Assembly: GCA_017464285.1 (NCBI GenBank)
Contig: JAFUDT010000013.1
Span: 264,962 to 328,961, forward strand
Length of the DNA: 64,000 nt
Reading direction: 5' to 3'
From: Bacteroidales bacterium
Lineage (GTDB): Bacteria > Bacteroidota > Bacteroidia > Bacteroidales > UBA1402
Notes under the pieces: generated by a model
The model's input: the letters and a program-made list of their open reading frames with translations, nothing else
What the model was told of the DNA's origin: nothing
The model's database searches: none
Made by a program: the position numbers and the translations under genes
Part shown: positions 33,024 to 42,241 of the stretch, in pieces
Layout: every line of letters starts with the position of its first letter
How positions within the stretch are numbered: position 1 is the stretch's first letter

Positions 33024-34537
33024 AAGAGAGACTGCATCCGATGATGCTGGCCGGCACGGGCAGCGATGTGGGCAAGAGCATCCTGGCAACAGCCTTCTGC
33101 CGTATATTCAGGCAGGACGGCTATCGGCCGGCACCTTTCAAGGCCCAGAATATGGCTCTCAACTCCTATGCCACCCCCGAAGGACTGGAAATCGGCCGTG
33201 CCCAGGCCGTGCAGGCCGAGGCGGCCGGCATCCCCTGCCATACAGACATGAATCCCCTGCTGCTCAAACCCTCGGGTGAACGCAGCAGTCAGGTAGTCCT
33301 GAACGGCCGTGTACTGGGCAACCGCGATGCCTACGATCTTTGGCGCCTACGTGGTGAACCCGGCACTGACGGTCGGGTGATCGACTTCCGTCAGGAGGTC
33401 TGTGCAGCCTTCGACCGCCTTAGTGCACGTTATGAGCCGATCGTCATGGAAGGAGCGGGGAGCATTTCGGAACTGAACCTGCGCGACAGCGATCTGGTCA
33501 ACCTGCCTATGGCCCGGCATGCCGATGCCGATGTCTTCCTGGTAGGCGATATCGACCGCGGCGGCGTCTTCGCCTCGGTCTATGGCAGCATCGCCCTGCA
33601 GAGCCCGGAAGACCGCCGGAGAATCAAAGGCATTATTATCAATAAGTTTCGTGGCGACCTGCGCCTCTTCGACCAAGGCAGGAAAATGCTCGAAGATCTC
33701 TGCGGCGTCCCGGTGCTGGGTGTTGTGCCCTATTACACGGGGATTCATATTGAGGAGGAGGACAGTATGGACCTGGCCTCCAAGTCGCGGCAGGCAGCTC
33801 ACGGGCGGCTGAACGTAGCGGTGGTGCTGCTGCGCCATCTGTCGAATTTCACCGACTTCGACACATTGGAACACGACGGGCGAGTCCATCTGTTTTACAC
33901 TAACAACACCGAAGACTTGCTCAAGAGTGACATCATCATACTGCCCGGCAGCAAATCCACGCTGGACGACCTCTACGAACTGCGTCGCAACGGAGTGGCC
34001 CAGGCCATTGTCAAGGCACGTCGCCAGGGAACTACGGTGCTGGGCATCTGCGGAGGTTATCAGATGATGGGTATGGAGGTGAGCGACCCTCTGCACTTGG
34101 AAGGCGGTATCGAGCGTATGCCTGGGCTGGGTCTTCTGCCTGTGGCCACGGTCATGAGCCCGGAAAAGATCACCCGGCAGACCCGTTTCCGTCTGGCTTC
34201 TGATCCGGAGGGGCCCTGGCTGGACGGTTACGAGATTCACATGGGTGAGAGCCGTCCCTGGCCGGGAAGTTCTCCTGCGGTGCTGACCCTGGATGAAAAT
34301 GGCCGGGGCGGCGGCTGTATGGCCGATGAGAAATGTATGGGTACCTACATTCACGGCATCCTGGACAATCCCGCCTTTGTCGATAAACTGCTCAGGCCTT
34401 TTGCCGACAGAATCGGAGAGGCCTCGCGTCCTTTCGACTACCGGGCTTTCAAGGAAAAACAGTACGACCTGCTGGCTGCCCATGTCAGACAGCATGTGGA
34501 TATGAACCTGATTTATCAAATTCTGCGGACATCATGA
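33020..34537 (+). CDS. cbiP: Adenosylcobyric acid synthase
   Basis: CbiP/CobQ amidates the b, d, e and g side chains. The 505-residue protein shows the N-terminal nucleotide site GTGSDVGKSILATAFCR, the substrate segment KAQNMALNSYATPEG, EGAGSISELNL, and the glutamine amidotransferase Cys in GICGGYQMMGMEV (about residue 350) with the late His in GTYIHGILDN. The length and motif order are normal. It overlaps genes on both sides by four bases. Confidence 0.95.
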   Translation: MKERLHPMMLAGTGSDVGKSILATAFCRIFRQDGYRPAPFKAQNMALNSYATPEGLEIGRAQAVQAEAAGIPCHTDMNPLLLKPSGERSSQVVLNGRVLGNRDAYDLWRLRGEPGTDGRVIDFRQEVCAAFDRLSARYEPIVMEGAGSISELNLRDSDLVNLPMARHADADVFLVGDIDRGGVFASVYGSIALQSPEDRRRIKGIIINKFRGDLRLFDQGRKMLEDLCGVPVLGVVPYYTGIHIEEEDSMDLASKSRQAAHGRLNVAVVLLRHLSNFTDFDTLEHDGRVHLFYTNNTEDLLKSDIIILPGSKSTLDDLYELRRNGVAQAIVKARRQGTTVLGICGGYQMMGMEVSDPLHLEGGIERMPGLGLLPVATVMSPEKITRQTRFRLASDPEGPWLDGYEIHMGESRPWPGSSPAVLTLDENGRGGGCMADEKCMGTYIHGILDNPAFVDKLLRPFADRIGEASRPFDYRAFKEKQYDLLAAHVRQHVDMNLIYQILRTS

Positions 34538-35514
34538 TAGAGGGACACGGGGACGACAGCTATCTTTACGGGAACATTCGGATGAATTTCAGTTCGAATA
34601 TCCATGCCCATGCCGATTTGTCGGCCCTGAAATCCTTTCTGGCCGGCCACTTGGACTGCATCGCCTCCTATCCTGAACCTTCTCCCCGACGTCTGGAAGC
34701 CCTGATTGCCGCCGACTGCGGCCTGGATCCCTCCCAGGTGCTGGTAACGGCCGGGGCCACGGAGGCTATCTACCTGATAGCCCAGGTCTTTCGTGACCGG
34801 CCGACTTTCAAGGTTTTCCGACCCACTTTCAGCGAATACGAGGATGCCTGCCGGATCTTCGGCTACCGCGAGTCTGACAGGGCCGACCTGTGCTGGCTCT
34901 GCAACCCGGACAATCCTACGGGAAGGGTCTGTGACGAGGCTTTCATCAGGACGCTGACCGGGCAGCATCGGCTCTTGGTGCTGGATCAGTCTTACGAAGA
35001 CTATACGGCCCAACCCCTGATCCATCCCTCATTGGTGCCGGCTTTCGGCAATCTGATACAACTGCATTCGATGACAAAACGCTATGCGGTTCCGGGACTC
35101 CGGCTGGGATATGTGACGGCTGCCTCCGATCTTGTCGCCCGCCTGCGGTCGGAAATGCACCCCTGGCCGGTCAACGCCCTGGCCCTGCAGGCCGGAGAAT
35201 GGCTGCTGACCAACCGACAGACTGTCCTTCCCGATAAGGATCTCCGTCTGGCCGAAGCCGTAAGATTACGGCACTTGCTCAACGCCATAGAGGGCATAGA
35301 GATGGGGGAGAGTTCGACCACCTTCATGCTGGGGACGGTCCGTCCGGCCCTGGCAGCCGAGTTGAAAGACTGGCTGGCCCGAGAGAAGGGCATGCTGATT
35401 CGTGATGCTTCCAATTTCCAGGGACTGACGGCCCACCATTTCCGGATAGCTGCCCAGTCGCCCGAGGAAGACGACTCCTTGGTGGCGGCTGTTAGAGATT
35501 TTATGCATAGATGA
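34534..35514 (+). CDS. cobD: Threonine-phosphate decarboxylase-type PLP enzyme
   Basis: This fold-type I aminotransferase-like enzyme (326 residues) should make (R)-1-aminopropan-2-yl phosphate, the linker of the nucleotide loop. The N-terminus MIEGHGDDSYLYGNIRMNFS and SYPEPSPRRLEALIA are typical of CobD. Other motifs are CNPDNPTGRV, LDQSYEDYT and the PLP-lysine region HSMTKRYAVPGLRLGY. It is a little shorter than the Salmonella protein (about 364), mostly in loops. A histidinol-phosphate aminotransferase reading is possible in principle, but the position between cbiP and cbiB makes CobD much likelier. Confidence 0.9.
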   Translation: MIEGHGDDSYLYGNIRMNFSSNIHAHADLSALKSFLAGHLDCIASYPEPSPRRLEALIAADCGLDPSQVLVTAGATEAIYLIAQVFRDRPTFKVFRPTFSEYEDACRIFGYRESDRADLCWLCNPDNPTGRVCDEAFIRTLTGQHRLLVLDQSYEDYTAQPLIHPSLVPAFGNLIQLHSMTKRYAVPGLRLGYVTAASDLVARLRSEMHPWPVNALALQAGEWLLTNRQTVLPDKDLRLAEAVRLRHLLNAIEGIEMGESSTTFMLGTVRPALAAELKDWLAREKGMLIRDASNFQGLTAHHFRIAAQSPEEDDSLVAAVRDFMHR

Positions 35515-36455
35515 ACGACCAACTGATACACTGTTTACTGCCCCTTTTGTTGGGCTGGGGCTTGGACCGGCTGCTGGGCGATCCCTCCTGGCTGCCACAT
35601 CCGGTGGTCGGTTTCGGCCGGCTGATAGCCTGGGGTGAACGGCACCTTAACCGGGGAGGACATCGCCCTGTGAAGGGAGCCGTTCTGGCCTTGGGACTGG
35701 TCTCGCTGACCTTTGCCCTGTCCTTTTGGCTGCTCTGGGGCGTAGACCGCCTGCACTGGTCTCTGGGCATGCTTCTTCGTACAGTGCTGGTGTTCTGTTG
35801 TCTGGCCGGTACGACACTACGCCGTGAGGTGTCGCAGGTTTTTACGGCCCTGGACCGTTCGCTGGAGGAGGGCCGCCGTCAGGTGGCCCGTATCGTGGGG
35901 CGTGATACCGCCTCGCTGAGTGCTCAGGAAATACGGACGGCCGCTTTGGAGACCCTGGCCGAGAACCAGAGCGACGGGGTGACTGCGCCGCTTTTCTGGC
36001 TGGCCCTGGGCGGGGTGCCGGGCATGCTGGCCTACAAAATGGTGAATACACTCGATTCGATGATCGGCTATCGTACGGAACGCTACCGGGATTTCGGACG
36101 GGTGGCTGCACGCCTGGACGATGTGGCCAATTATCTGCCTGCCCGGCTGACGGCCCTGTTGATGGTGCTGAGTGCCGGCCGACCTTCCCTCTGGCGCTTT
36201 GTGCGCCGCTACGGCCCCTGTCACGCCAGTCCCAACAGCGGTTGGCCTGAGGCGGCACTGGCCGGCATCCTGAACTGCCGGTTCGGCGGTCCGCATTATT
36301 ATTTCGGAGAACTGTTCGACAAACCATATATCGGTGAAAACGACCGCCGACTCGGCAACGGTGACCTGTCCCTGTCCCTGAGGATCAGCCGCAGGACCGA
36401 ATATCTGAGCCTGCTTGCCGTCGGGCTGGTATATTGTCTATTGATATTAGTATGA
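35511..36455 (+). CDS. cbiB: Adenosylcobinamide-phosphate synthase
   Basis: CbiB attaches aminopropanol phosphate to adenosylcobyric acid. It is an integral membrane protein of 314 residues with several hydrophobic segments. Family motifs are LDRLLGDPSWLPHPVVGFGR, ETLAENQSDGVTAPLFW, GVPGMLAYKMVNTLDSM, and RRYGPCHASPNSGWPEAALA. The length is usual. It overlaps cobD by four bases and ends four bases into cobU. Confidence 0.94.
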   Translation: MNDQLIHCLLPLLLGWGLDRLLGDPSWLPHPVVGFGRLIAWGERHLNRGGHRPVKGAVLALGLVSLTFALSFWLLWGVDRLHWSLGMLLRTVLVFCCLAGTTLRREVSQVFTALDRSLEEGRRQVARIVGRDTASLSAQEIRTAALETLAENQSDGVTAPLFWLALGGVPGMLAYKMVNTLDSMIGYRTERYRDFGRVAARLDDVANYLPARLTALLMVLSAGRPSLWRFVRRYGPCHASPNSGWPEAALAGILNCRFGGPHYYFGELFDKPYIGENDRRLGNGDLSLSLRISRRTEYLSLLAVGLVYCLLILV

Positions 36456-36958
36456 AAAAAATCATTCTTGTCACCGGTGGCCAGCGTTCAGGCAAGAGCG
36501 CCTATGCCGAGCGCCTGGCCCTCTCGTTGAGCGGGCATCCCATCTATGTGGCGACGGCCCGTGTCTGGGACGACGAATTCCGCGAGCGTGTCCGCCGCCA
36601 TCAGGAACGTCGCGGACCGCAATGGGAGAATGTCGAGGAAGAGCGTTTCCTGAGCCGGATAGCCCTGGAGGGGCGGGTGGCTGTCATAGACTGCATCACC
36701 CTTTGGGCAACCAATTTCCTTTATGAACTGCAGGATGCCGACCGGGCACTGGAAGCCATGAAGGCAGAATTCGACCGTTTTACGCAGCAGGAGGGCACCT
36801 TCATCTTCGTGACCAATGAAATCGGCAGCGGCGGAGTGAGTGACAATGCCCTTCAGCGCCGGTTTACCGACCTGCAGGGCTGGATAAACCAGTACGTGGC
36901 CTCACAGGCCGATGAAGTGATGCTGATGGTGAGCGGCATTCCTGTGAAAATCAAGTAA
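36452..36958 (+). CDS. cobU: Adenosylcobinamide kinase / guanylyltransferase
   Basis: CobU activates adenosylcobinamide with GTP. From ATG 36452, which overlaps the cbiB stop (ATGA), the protein is 168 residues; a TTG six codons upstream is less likely. The P-loop VTGGQRSGKSAYAERLAL, PIYVATARVWDDEFRERV with RRHQERRGPQW (the guanylylated-His region) and FVTNEIGSGGVSDNALQR are characteristic. All expected motifs are present. Confidence 0.94.
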   Translation: MKKIILVTGGQRSGKSAYAERLALSLSGHPIYVATARVWDDEFRERVRRHQERRGPQWENVEEERFLSRIALEGRVAVIDCITLWATNFLYELQDADRALEAMKAEFDRFTQQEGTFIFVTNEIGSGGVSDNALQRRFTDLQGWINQYVASQADEVMLMVSGIPVKIK

Positions 36959-36963
36959 AAGAC

Positions 36964-38010
36964 ATGAGATCATTTCAGATTTGTCATTTGGACGAAGCGC
37001 TGCGTCCCAAGGTGCAGGACAGGATTGACAACCTGAACAAGCCCAAGGGCTCGCTGGGCCGGCTCGAGTCTCTGGCCCTGCAGATCTGTCTTATTCAGCA
37101 GACCCTGACCCCCTCGCTGCACCATCCCTGCCATCTGCTGCTGGGTGGCGACCACGGCATCGAACGGGAAGGAGTGAGCGTATCGCCCCGGGAGGTGACC
37201 TGGCAGCAGATGATCAACTTCTCAAAGGGCGGAGGCGGTGTGAACATGTTCTGCCGTCAGCACGGTTTCAGCCTGCGCCTTGTCGATGTCGGCGTGGATT
37301 ACGACCTGAGTGCCGTGCCGGGCATTATCGACCGGAAAATCGCCCGGGGTACGGAGAACTTCCTTTATGGGCCGGCCATGACTGTCGCACAGTTTGACCA
37401 GGCCATCGAAACCGGGGCGGCCTTGGCCGAAGACTGCGCCGCCGAAGGTTGCAGGATATTGAGTATAGGTGAGATGGGCATAGCCAATACTTCGCCGTCG
37501 AGCCTGTGGATGAGCCTGCTGTGCCGGCTTCCTCTGGCAGACTGCATCGGCGCGGGCGCCGGGCTGGACACGGCCGGCATCCGTCACAAACAGGAGGTGC
37601 TGGCCCGTTCGCTGGCCCGCTTTCAGACGCTCTGTCCCGAGAACGATCCTGTCGATATTATCCGCTATTTCGGCGGTTTTGAGATGGTGACGGCTATCGG
37701 AGCCATGCTTCGGGCCAGCGAGTTGCGCCTGGCTGTGCTGGTGGACGGTTTTATCATGACAGCCTGCGCGCTGGCTTCCTGCCGGCTGTATCCGGCAGCC
37801 CGCGATTACATGATTTTCGGCCACTGCGGTGATGAGAGCGGTCACCGAAAGATGCTCGAAGCAATGCAGGCTGAGCCGCTCCTGCGGCTGGGTCTCAGGC
37901 TGGGAGAGGGGACAGGAGCCCTCTGCGCCTTTCCCTTGGTCGATTCTGCCGTCCGTATGATTAACGAAATGAACGATTTTCAGCATGCCAACATTACCAA
38001 ATACTTCTGA
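36964..38010 (+). CDS. cobT: Nicotinate-nucleotide-dimethylbenzimidazole phosphoribosyltransferase
   Basis: CobT makes alpha-ribazole phosphate, the lower-ligand nucleotide. The 348-residue protein shows LDNLNKPKGSLGRLE-like RIDNLNKPKGSLGRLESLA, LLGGDHGIEREGVS, SIGEMGIANTSPSS, GAGAGLDTAGIRHK and the Glu-bearing LRLGEGTGALCAFPLV. No lower-ligand base synthesis gene was noticed in the window, so the base used is not shown. It begins six bases after cobU and overlaps cobS by 26 bases. Confidence 0.94.
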   Translation: MRSFQICHLDEALRPKVQDRIDNLNKPKGSLGRLESLALQICLIQQTLTPSLHHPCHLLLGGDHGIEREGVSVSPREVTWQQMINFSKGGGGVNMFCRQHGFSLRLVDVGVDYDLSAVPGIIDRKIARGTENFLYGPAMTVAQFDQAIETGAALAEDCAAEGCRILSIGEMGIANTSPSSLWMSLLCRLPLADCIGAGAGLDTAGIRHKQEVLARSLARFQTLCPENDPVDIIRYFGGFEMVTAIGAMLRASELRLAVLVDGFIMTACALASCRLYPAARDYMIFGHCGDESGHRKMLEAMQAEPLLRLGLRLGEGTGALCAFPLVDSAVRMINEMNDFQHANITKYF

Positions 38011-38857
38011 GCCGGCTGCGGTGACCGATGTCCGTCTGACCGACCGCCTGTGGGCCGCTTTCATTTTCTTTACCCGCCTGCCGCTGTGGCGTCTGTATGA
38101 GCCGCCCAAGGAGGCGTATGCCACAGTGGTCGAGCATTGGCCGCTTACCGGTTGGCTGACTGGCGGCCTGGCGGCACTTACACTGTATTTCGGGGCTTGC
38201 ATCCTTTCCTGGCCGCTGGCCATACTGGCGGCTGTCGCCGTCCGTCTGCTGCTGACCGGAGCCCTGCACGAGGACGGTCTGGCCGACTTTTTCGACGGTA
38301 TGGGAGGTGGCGGCCGTGACCGGCAGCGTATCCTGGCCATCATGAAAGATTCGCACATAGGTACCTACGGCGTGCTGGGGCTGATCCTGTACCTGTCGGC
38401 ACTGTTCTATGCCCTGTATGCCATGAGCCCTGCTCTGGCGGCCTTGTGCCTGGCTTGCGCCGACCCTGCGGCCAAGATGCTGTCTTCCCAGCTGATTCGC
38501 CTGCCTTATGCCCGCAGCGAGTCGACGGCCAAGAACCGGACGGTCTATCGTCCCATTTCCCTGCGTGCTCTGTGTAGCCTGCTGTTTCAGGGACTATTGC
38601 CGGTTTTCTGCTGCCTGTGGCAGTCCGGCGCTCTTGCCGCCCTGGGACTTCCACCCGTTCTGGCCGGCTCTCCCGAGGTGCAGCTCACCTTGGGGCAGGC
38701 TATCCTCTTGCCGGCTGTACCCCTGACGGTCTTTCTGCTGCTTTTTGCATTTGTCCGCCGCCGGCTGCAGGGCTATACGGGCGACTGCTGCGGCGCTGTC
38801 TTCCTGCTGACAGAGCTCTCGCTGCTGCTGACCGCCAGTATCTGCTTGGTCTGGTAA
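37985..38857 (+). CDS. cobS: Adenosylcobinamide-GDP ribazoletransferase (cobalamin synthase)
   Basis: CobS joins alpha-ribazole (phosphate) to adenosylcobinamide-GDP in the membrane. The 290-residue protein has the hallmark acidic motif LTGALHEDGLADFFDGMGGG and KDSHIGTYGVLGL, FFTRLPLW near the N-terminus and several membrane helices. The start ATG 37985 lies 26 bases inside cobT; it gives the FFTRLP element about 25 residues in, as expected. Confidence 0.93.
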   Translation: MPTLPNTSEPAAVTDVRLTDRLWAAFIFFTRLPLWRLYEPPKEAYATVVEHWPLTGWLTGGLAALTLYFGACILSWPLAILAAVAVRLLLTGALHEDGLADFFDGMGGGGRDRQRILAIMKDSHIGTYGVLGLILYLSALFYALYAMSPALAALCLACADPAAKMLSSQLIRLPYARSESTAKNRTVYRPISLRALCSLLFQGLLPVFCCLWQSGALAALGLPPVLAGSPEVQLTLGQAILLPAVPLTVFLLLFAFVRRRLQGYTGDCCGAVFLLTELSLLLTASICLVW

Positions 38858-38887
38858 GAATCCTCAACCCCTTTTTCCCTTGTCCTT

Positions 38888-39418
38888 ATGGAAATAATCA
38901 TGATTAGGCATACCAGTGTGGCAGTCGCCCCGGGCACCTGCTACGGGCAGAGCGATGTGCCGCTGGCTGCCACTTTCCGGCAGGAGGCGGCGGCGACCCT
39001 GTCCGCCCTGATTCCATACGGCAGTTTTGACGCCGTCTATTCCTCTCCGCTGAGCCGGGCCCGCCGTCTGGCTGCCTACTGCGGGTATCCTGAACCCTTC
39101 ACGGACGACCGCCTGATGGAAATGAACATGGGTCAGTGGGAGATGCGGCGCTATGATGAAATCGACGACCCGGCCCTGAAAGACTGGTACGAGGACTATC
39201 TGCACATCCCGACCCGGGGAGGGGAGAGCTTCCCTCAACTCTGTGCCCGGGTGGCCGCTTTCCTGGACGAGCTCCGTGAACAGCCTTACCGTCGGGTCGC
39301 CGTCTTCGCCCACGGGGGGGTGCTGGTCGCGGCGGGTATCTATGCCGGCCTGTTTACCGAGGAGGATTCTTTTTCGCACCAGGTGCCCTATGGAGGTATC
39401 CAGCGTATTGTAATCTGA
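38888..39418 (+). CDS. cobC: Alpha-ribazole phosphatase, histidine phosphatase family
   Basis: The 176-residue protein has the phosphohistidine motif IMIRHTSVAVAPGTCYGQSD, which reads R-H-T as in CobC, then SSPLSRARRLAAY, the acid residue in MEMNMGQWEMRRYDEI, and the second His in VAVFAHGGVL. It should dephosphorylate alpha-ribazole phosphate (or adenosylcobalamin phosphate) at the end of the pathway. The start is 30 bases after cobS, and it is the last recognisable gene of the cobalamin operon. Confidence 0.9.
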   Translation: MEIIMIRHTSVAVAPGTCYGQSDVPLAATFRQEAAATLSALIPYGSFDAVYSSPLSRARRLAAYCGYPEPFTDDRLMEMNMGQWEMRRYDEIDDPALKDWYEDYLHIPTRGGESFPQLCARVAAFLDELREQPYRRVAVFAHGGVLVAAGIYAGLFTEEDSFSHQVPYGGIQRIVI

Positions 39419-39448
39419 TAGAAGTTACGGTTCTTATTTATTTGACCG

Positions 39449-40432
39449 ATGAAAAACAATATGATTTCCATTAGGCGGTACAGCCGCCTGACGATTTTCC
39501 GCAAGATGGGCGGCCTGCTCCTGCTGGCCGTCCTGAGCTCTCCTGCCGTCCTGGCCCAGGAAAGCTATTGCTATGCCCGGAGGGACACCCTGTCACTCTA
39601 TCTGGATGTTTTCAGGCCGGACTCCGGCGCTCAGACCGTACTTGAAGGAAAGCCCAAGCCCGCCGTCATGTTTGTCTTCGGCGGCGGTTTTGTCTCAGGC
39701 AGCCGTAGCGATGCCTCTGCCCGCAAGTGGTTCAGTCGCCTGACGGCCGACGGCTACACGGTGGTAGCCATCGACTACCGGCTGGGCATGAAAGGCCATC
39801 GGGTGGGCAAGGGTCTGCTGGGGGCCAACAAGGCGCTCGACCGCTTCCTCCTGTCACAGCAGATGGGGGTGGAGGACGTCTTCTCGGCCGTGTCGTTTCT
39901 GGCGGAACATCCCGAAGCGGGTGTCCCGGCCGACAATATTGTCATCTCCGGCAGTTCGGCCGGTGCCATCATTTCGCTGGCCTGTGTCCAGGCTGTCGCC
40001 AACGGACAGACGGAGGGCCTGCCCGAGGGCTTTGCCTTCAGGGGAGTGATGAGTTTTGCGGGCGGTATCATCGGCAAAAAGGGAGCTCCCCGCTTTGCGC
40101 AGGCTCCCTGTCCCGTCCTGCTCTTCCACGGAACAGACGACAAAATCGTGGCCTACAAGCATTTTGGATTTCTTCGCCGCGGTATCTGGGGCAGCAGCCA
40201 CATCGCCTCGACATTGGACAAGCAGGGCTACGACCACAGCATCTGGCGCATTGACGGTCACGGCCACGATGTGGCGTCTTATATGGACGTGATGTGGGCG
40301 GTGGAGAAGGCTTTTTTGGAGAGAAACGTCATACAGGGTATTCCCTGCCGGGTGGATGCCCTGGTGGACGACCCTTCACTCCCGACCTGGAAAGCCTGGA
40401 GCAATGCCCGGACCGCAGACCTGTATCGCTAA
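39449..40432 (+). CDS. Exported alpha/beta-hydrolase (esterase-like)
   Basis: The 327-residue protein has an N-terminal signal peptide (LLLLAVLSSPAVLAQE) and a hydrolase fold: the oxyanion-hole region VMFVFGGGFVSGSRSD, nucleophile Ser in ISGSSAGAIIS, Asp in LFHGTDDKIV and His in DGHGHDVASY. This is the carboxylesterase / hormone-sensitive-lipase type. The substrate is unknown; many such proteins in Bacteroidetes remove acyl groups from glycans. It follows cobC by 30 bases but has no obvious link to cobalamin. Confidence 0.82.
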   Translation: MKNNMISIRRYSRLTIFRKMGGLLLLAVLSSPAVLAQESYCYARRDTLSLYLDVFRPDSGAQTVLEGKPKPAVMFVFGGGFVSGSRSDASARKWFSRLTADGYTVVAIDYRLGMKGHRVGKGLLGANKALDRFLLSQQMGVEDVFSAVSFLAEHPEAGVPADNIVISGSSAGAIISLACVQAVANGQTEGLPEGFAFRGVMSFAGGIIGKKGAPRFAQAPCPVLLFHGTDDKIVAYKHFGFLRRGIWGSSHIASTLDKQGYDHSIWRIDGHGHDVASYMDVMWAVEKAFLERNVIQGIPCRVDALVDDPSLPTWKAWSNARTADLYR

Positions 40433-40483
40433 AAGCCGGTCAGCCTGCCGATTTTACAGAACGGTCGGGTGGAGTGTATTTTT

Positions 40484-40516
40484 TTTGCCTGCAATGTTGG
40501 AGAAAAGATTTTTTTG
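40484..40516 (+). promoter_or_regulatory. Candidate promoter of the leucine operon
   Basis: TTTG at 40484-40487 and TTTTTTTG at 40509-40516 are 21 bases apart. The second departs from TAnnTTTG at one position. The leader peptide start lies about 40 bases downstream. The match is weaker than at the B12 operon. Confidence 0.4.
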
Positions 40517-40555
40517 TCGGAAATTTGCGGCGTCTTAGAAAAAAGGACACAAACC

Positions 40556-40642
40556 ATGAATTTCGTACGACTGCACAGCTTGAAGTTTCGAATTAGCCTG
40601 CTGGGCCTAACCGGCGAACAGGAAGTGAGAGTGTGTGCATAA
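40556..40642 (+). CDS. Leucine-rich leader peptide of the leu operon
   Basis: A 28-codon frame begins MNFVRLHSLKFRISLLGL and stops at TAA 40640. It holds five leucines (positions 6, 9, 15, 16, 18) as well as Ile and Val, and lies 82 bases before leuA, followed by a terminator-like hairpin. This is the layout of amino-acid attenuation: slow reading of the Leu codons would change the folding of the RNA after it. The frame is too short for gene finders. Its being a control peptide is inferred from position and composition. Confidence 0.65.
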   Translation: MNFVRLHSLKFRISLLGLTGEQEVRVCA

Positions 40643-40681
40643 GTTCGGCATAGAACAAAGAACGGAACCAATGTTGAATAC

Positions 40682-40714
40682 AGCCTTTCTCACTTCGGCG
40701 GGGAAGGCTTTTTT
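40682..40714 (+). terminator. Attenuator hairpin before leuA
   Basis: AGCCTTTC (40682-40689) can pair with GGAAGGCT (40702-40709), leaving a loop of about 12 bases, and TTTTTT follows (40709-40714). This is a factor-independent terminator only ten bases before the leuA start, so it must be bypassed for the operon to be read. It fits the leader peptide directly upstream. Confidence 0.7.
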
Positions 40715-40723
40715 ATGTAATAT

Positions 40724-42223
40724 ATGGCAGACAACAAATTGTTTTTTTTCGACACGACCCTCAGGGACGGCGAACAGGTCCCGGGCTGTCAGTTGAACAC
40801 GGTGGAGAAAATTCAGGTGGCCAAGGCACTTGAAGAATTAGGTGTTGACATTATCGAGGCGGGCTTCCCGATTTCCAGTCCCGGGGATTTCAACAGTGTG
40901 GTCGGTATTTCCAAGGCGGTCACCTGGCCGGTGATCTGCGCGCTGACCCGTTCGGTGGAAAAGGATATCGACGTGGCCGCCGAAGCCCTGAAATATGCCA
41001 AACGCAAGCGTATCCACACGGGTATCGGCACCTCGGAATACCATATTCGCTATAAGTTCAAGTCCAATCAGGAAGAAATACTCGAACGTGCCATTGCCGC
41101 GACCAAATATGCCAAGAAATATGTCGAGGACGTGGAGTTCTACTGCGAAGATGCCGGGCGTACCGACAATGCCTATCTGGCCCGTGTGGTCGAGGCTGTC
41201 ATCAAGGCCGGCGCTACGGTGGTGAACATTCCCGACACGACCGGCTACTGCCTGCCGGACGAGTTCGGGGCCAAGATCAAATACCTGATGGAGCATGTCG
41301 ATGGCATTGACAAGGCCGTTATCTCTACCCATTGCCACAACGACCTGGGCATGGCCACGGCCAATACCGTCCAGGGAGTGCTCAACGGCGCCCGCCAGGT
41401 GGAAGTGACTGTCAACGGTATCGGCGAACGGGCCGGCAACACCTCGCTCGAAGAAATCGCCATGATTTTCAAGAGCCACAAGGAATGCGGCATACAGACC
41501 AACATCAACACCACCCGGATCCATTCCATCAGCGGTCTGGTCTCCAGTCTGATGAACATGCCCGTACAGCCTAACAAGGCCATCGTAGGACGCAATGCCT
41601 TTGCCCATTCCTCCGGCATCCATCAGGACGGTGTGCTCAAGAACCGTGAGAACTACGAAATCATCGATCCCAAGGACATCGGCCTGGACGACAATTCCAT
41701 CGTACTGACCGCCCGCAGCGGACGCGCCGCGCTCAAGCACCGTCTGCGCACACTGGGGGTGACGCTGACCGAGGAGTCGCTCGACAAGGCTTATGAAGCC
41801 TTCCTCAACTTGGCTGACCGCAAGAAGGATATCAATGACGACGACTTGCTGCTGCTTGTAGGCAAGGATCGCACGGCCTCACATCGCATCAAGCTCGACT
41901 ACCTGCAGGTGACTTCCGGTGTCGGTGTCCAGTCAGTGGCTGCCGTCCGTCTGCTCATCGCCGGCGAGTCGTTCGAGGCGGCCGCTTCGGGCAACGGCCC
42001 GGTCGATGCCGCCATCAACGCCGTCAAGAACATCATCCACCGCACCATGACCATTCAGGAATTCCTTATCCAGGCCATCAACAAGGGCAGTGACGATGTG
42101 GGCAAGGTGCACATGCAGGTCGAGTACAAAGGCAACATGTACTACGGTTTCTCGGCCAATACCGACATCATCGCCGCCTCGGTCGAGGCCTTTGTGGATG
42201 CGGTGAACAAATTTGTCGACTAA
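40724..42223 (+). CDS. leuA: 2-isopropylmalate synthase
   Basis: LeuA condenses acetyl-CoA with 2-oxoisovalerate, the first committed step to leucine. The 499-residue protein has the catalytic-barrel start [54 protein letters not shown] (metal-binding His pair), [14 protein letters not shown] and, after about residue 390, the regulatory domain ([17 protein letters not shown]). It is a full-length type with the leucine-sensing domain. The start is ATG 40724, after the attenuator. Confidence 0.94.
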   Translation: MADNKLFFFDTTLRDGEQVPGCQLNTVEKIQVAKALEELGVDIIEAGFPISSPGDFNSVVGISKAVTWPVICALTRSVEKDIDVAAEALKYAKRKRIHTGIGTSEYHIRYKFKSNQEEILERAIAATKYAKKYVEDVEFYCEDAGRTDNAYLARVVEAVIKAGATVVNIPDTTGYCLPDEFGAKIKYLMEHVDGIDKAVISTHCHNDLGMATANTVQGVLNGARQVEVTVNGIGERAGNTSLEEIAMIFKSHKECGIQTNINTTRIHSISGLVSSLMNMPVQPNKAIVGRNAFAHSSGIHQDGVLKNRENYEIIDPKDIGLDDNSIVLTARSGRAALKHRLRTLGVTLTEESLDKAYEAFLNLADRKKDINDDDLLLLVGKDRTASHRIKLDYLQVTSGVGVQSVAAVRLLIAGESFEAAASGNGPVDAAINAVKNIIHRTMTIQEFLIQAINKGSDDVGKVHMQVEYKGNMYYGFSANTDIIAASVEAFVDAVNKFVD

Positions 42224-42241
42224 AGGACACACGATAACACC

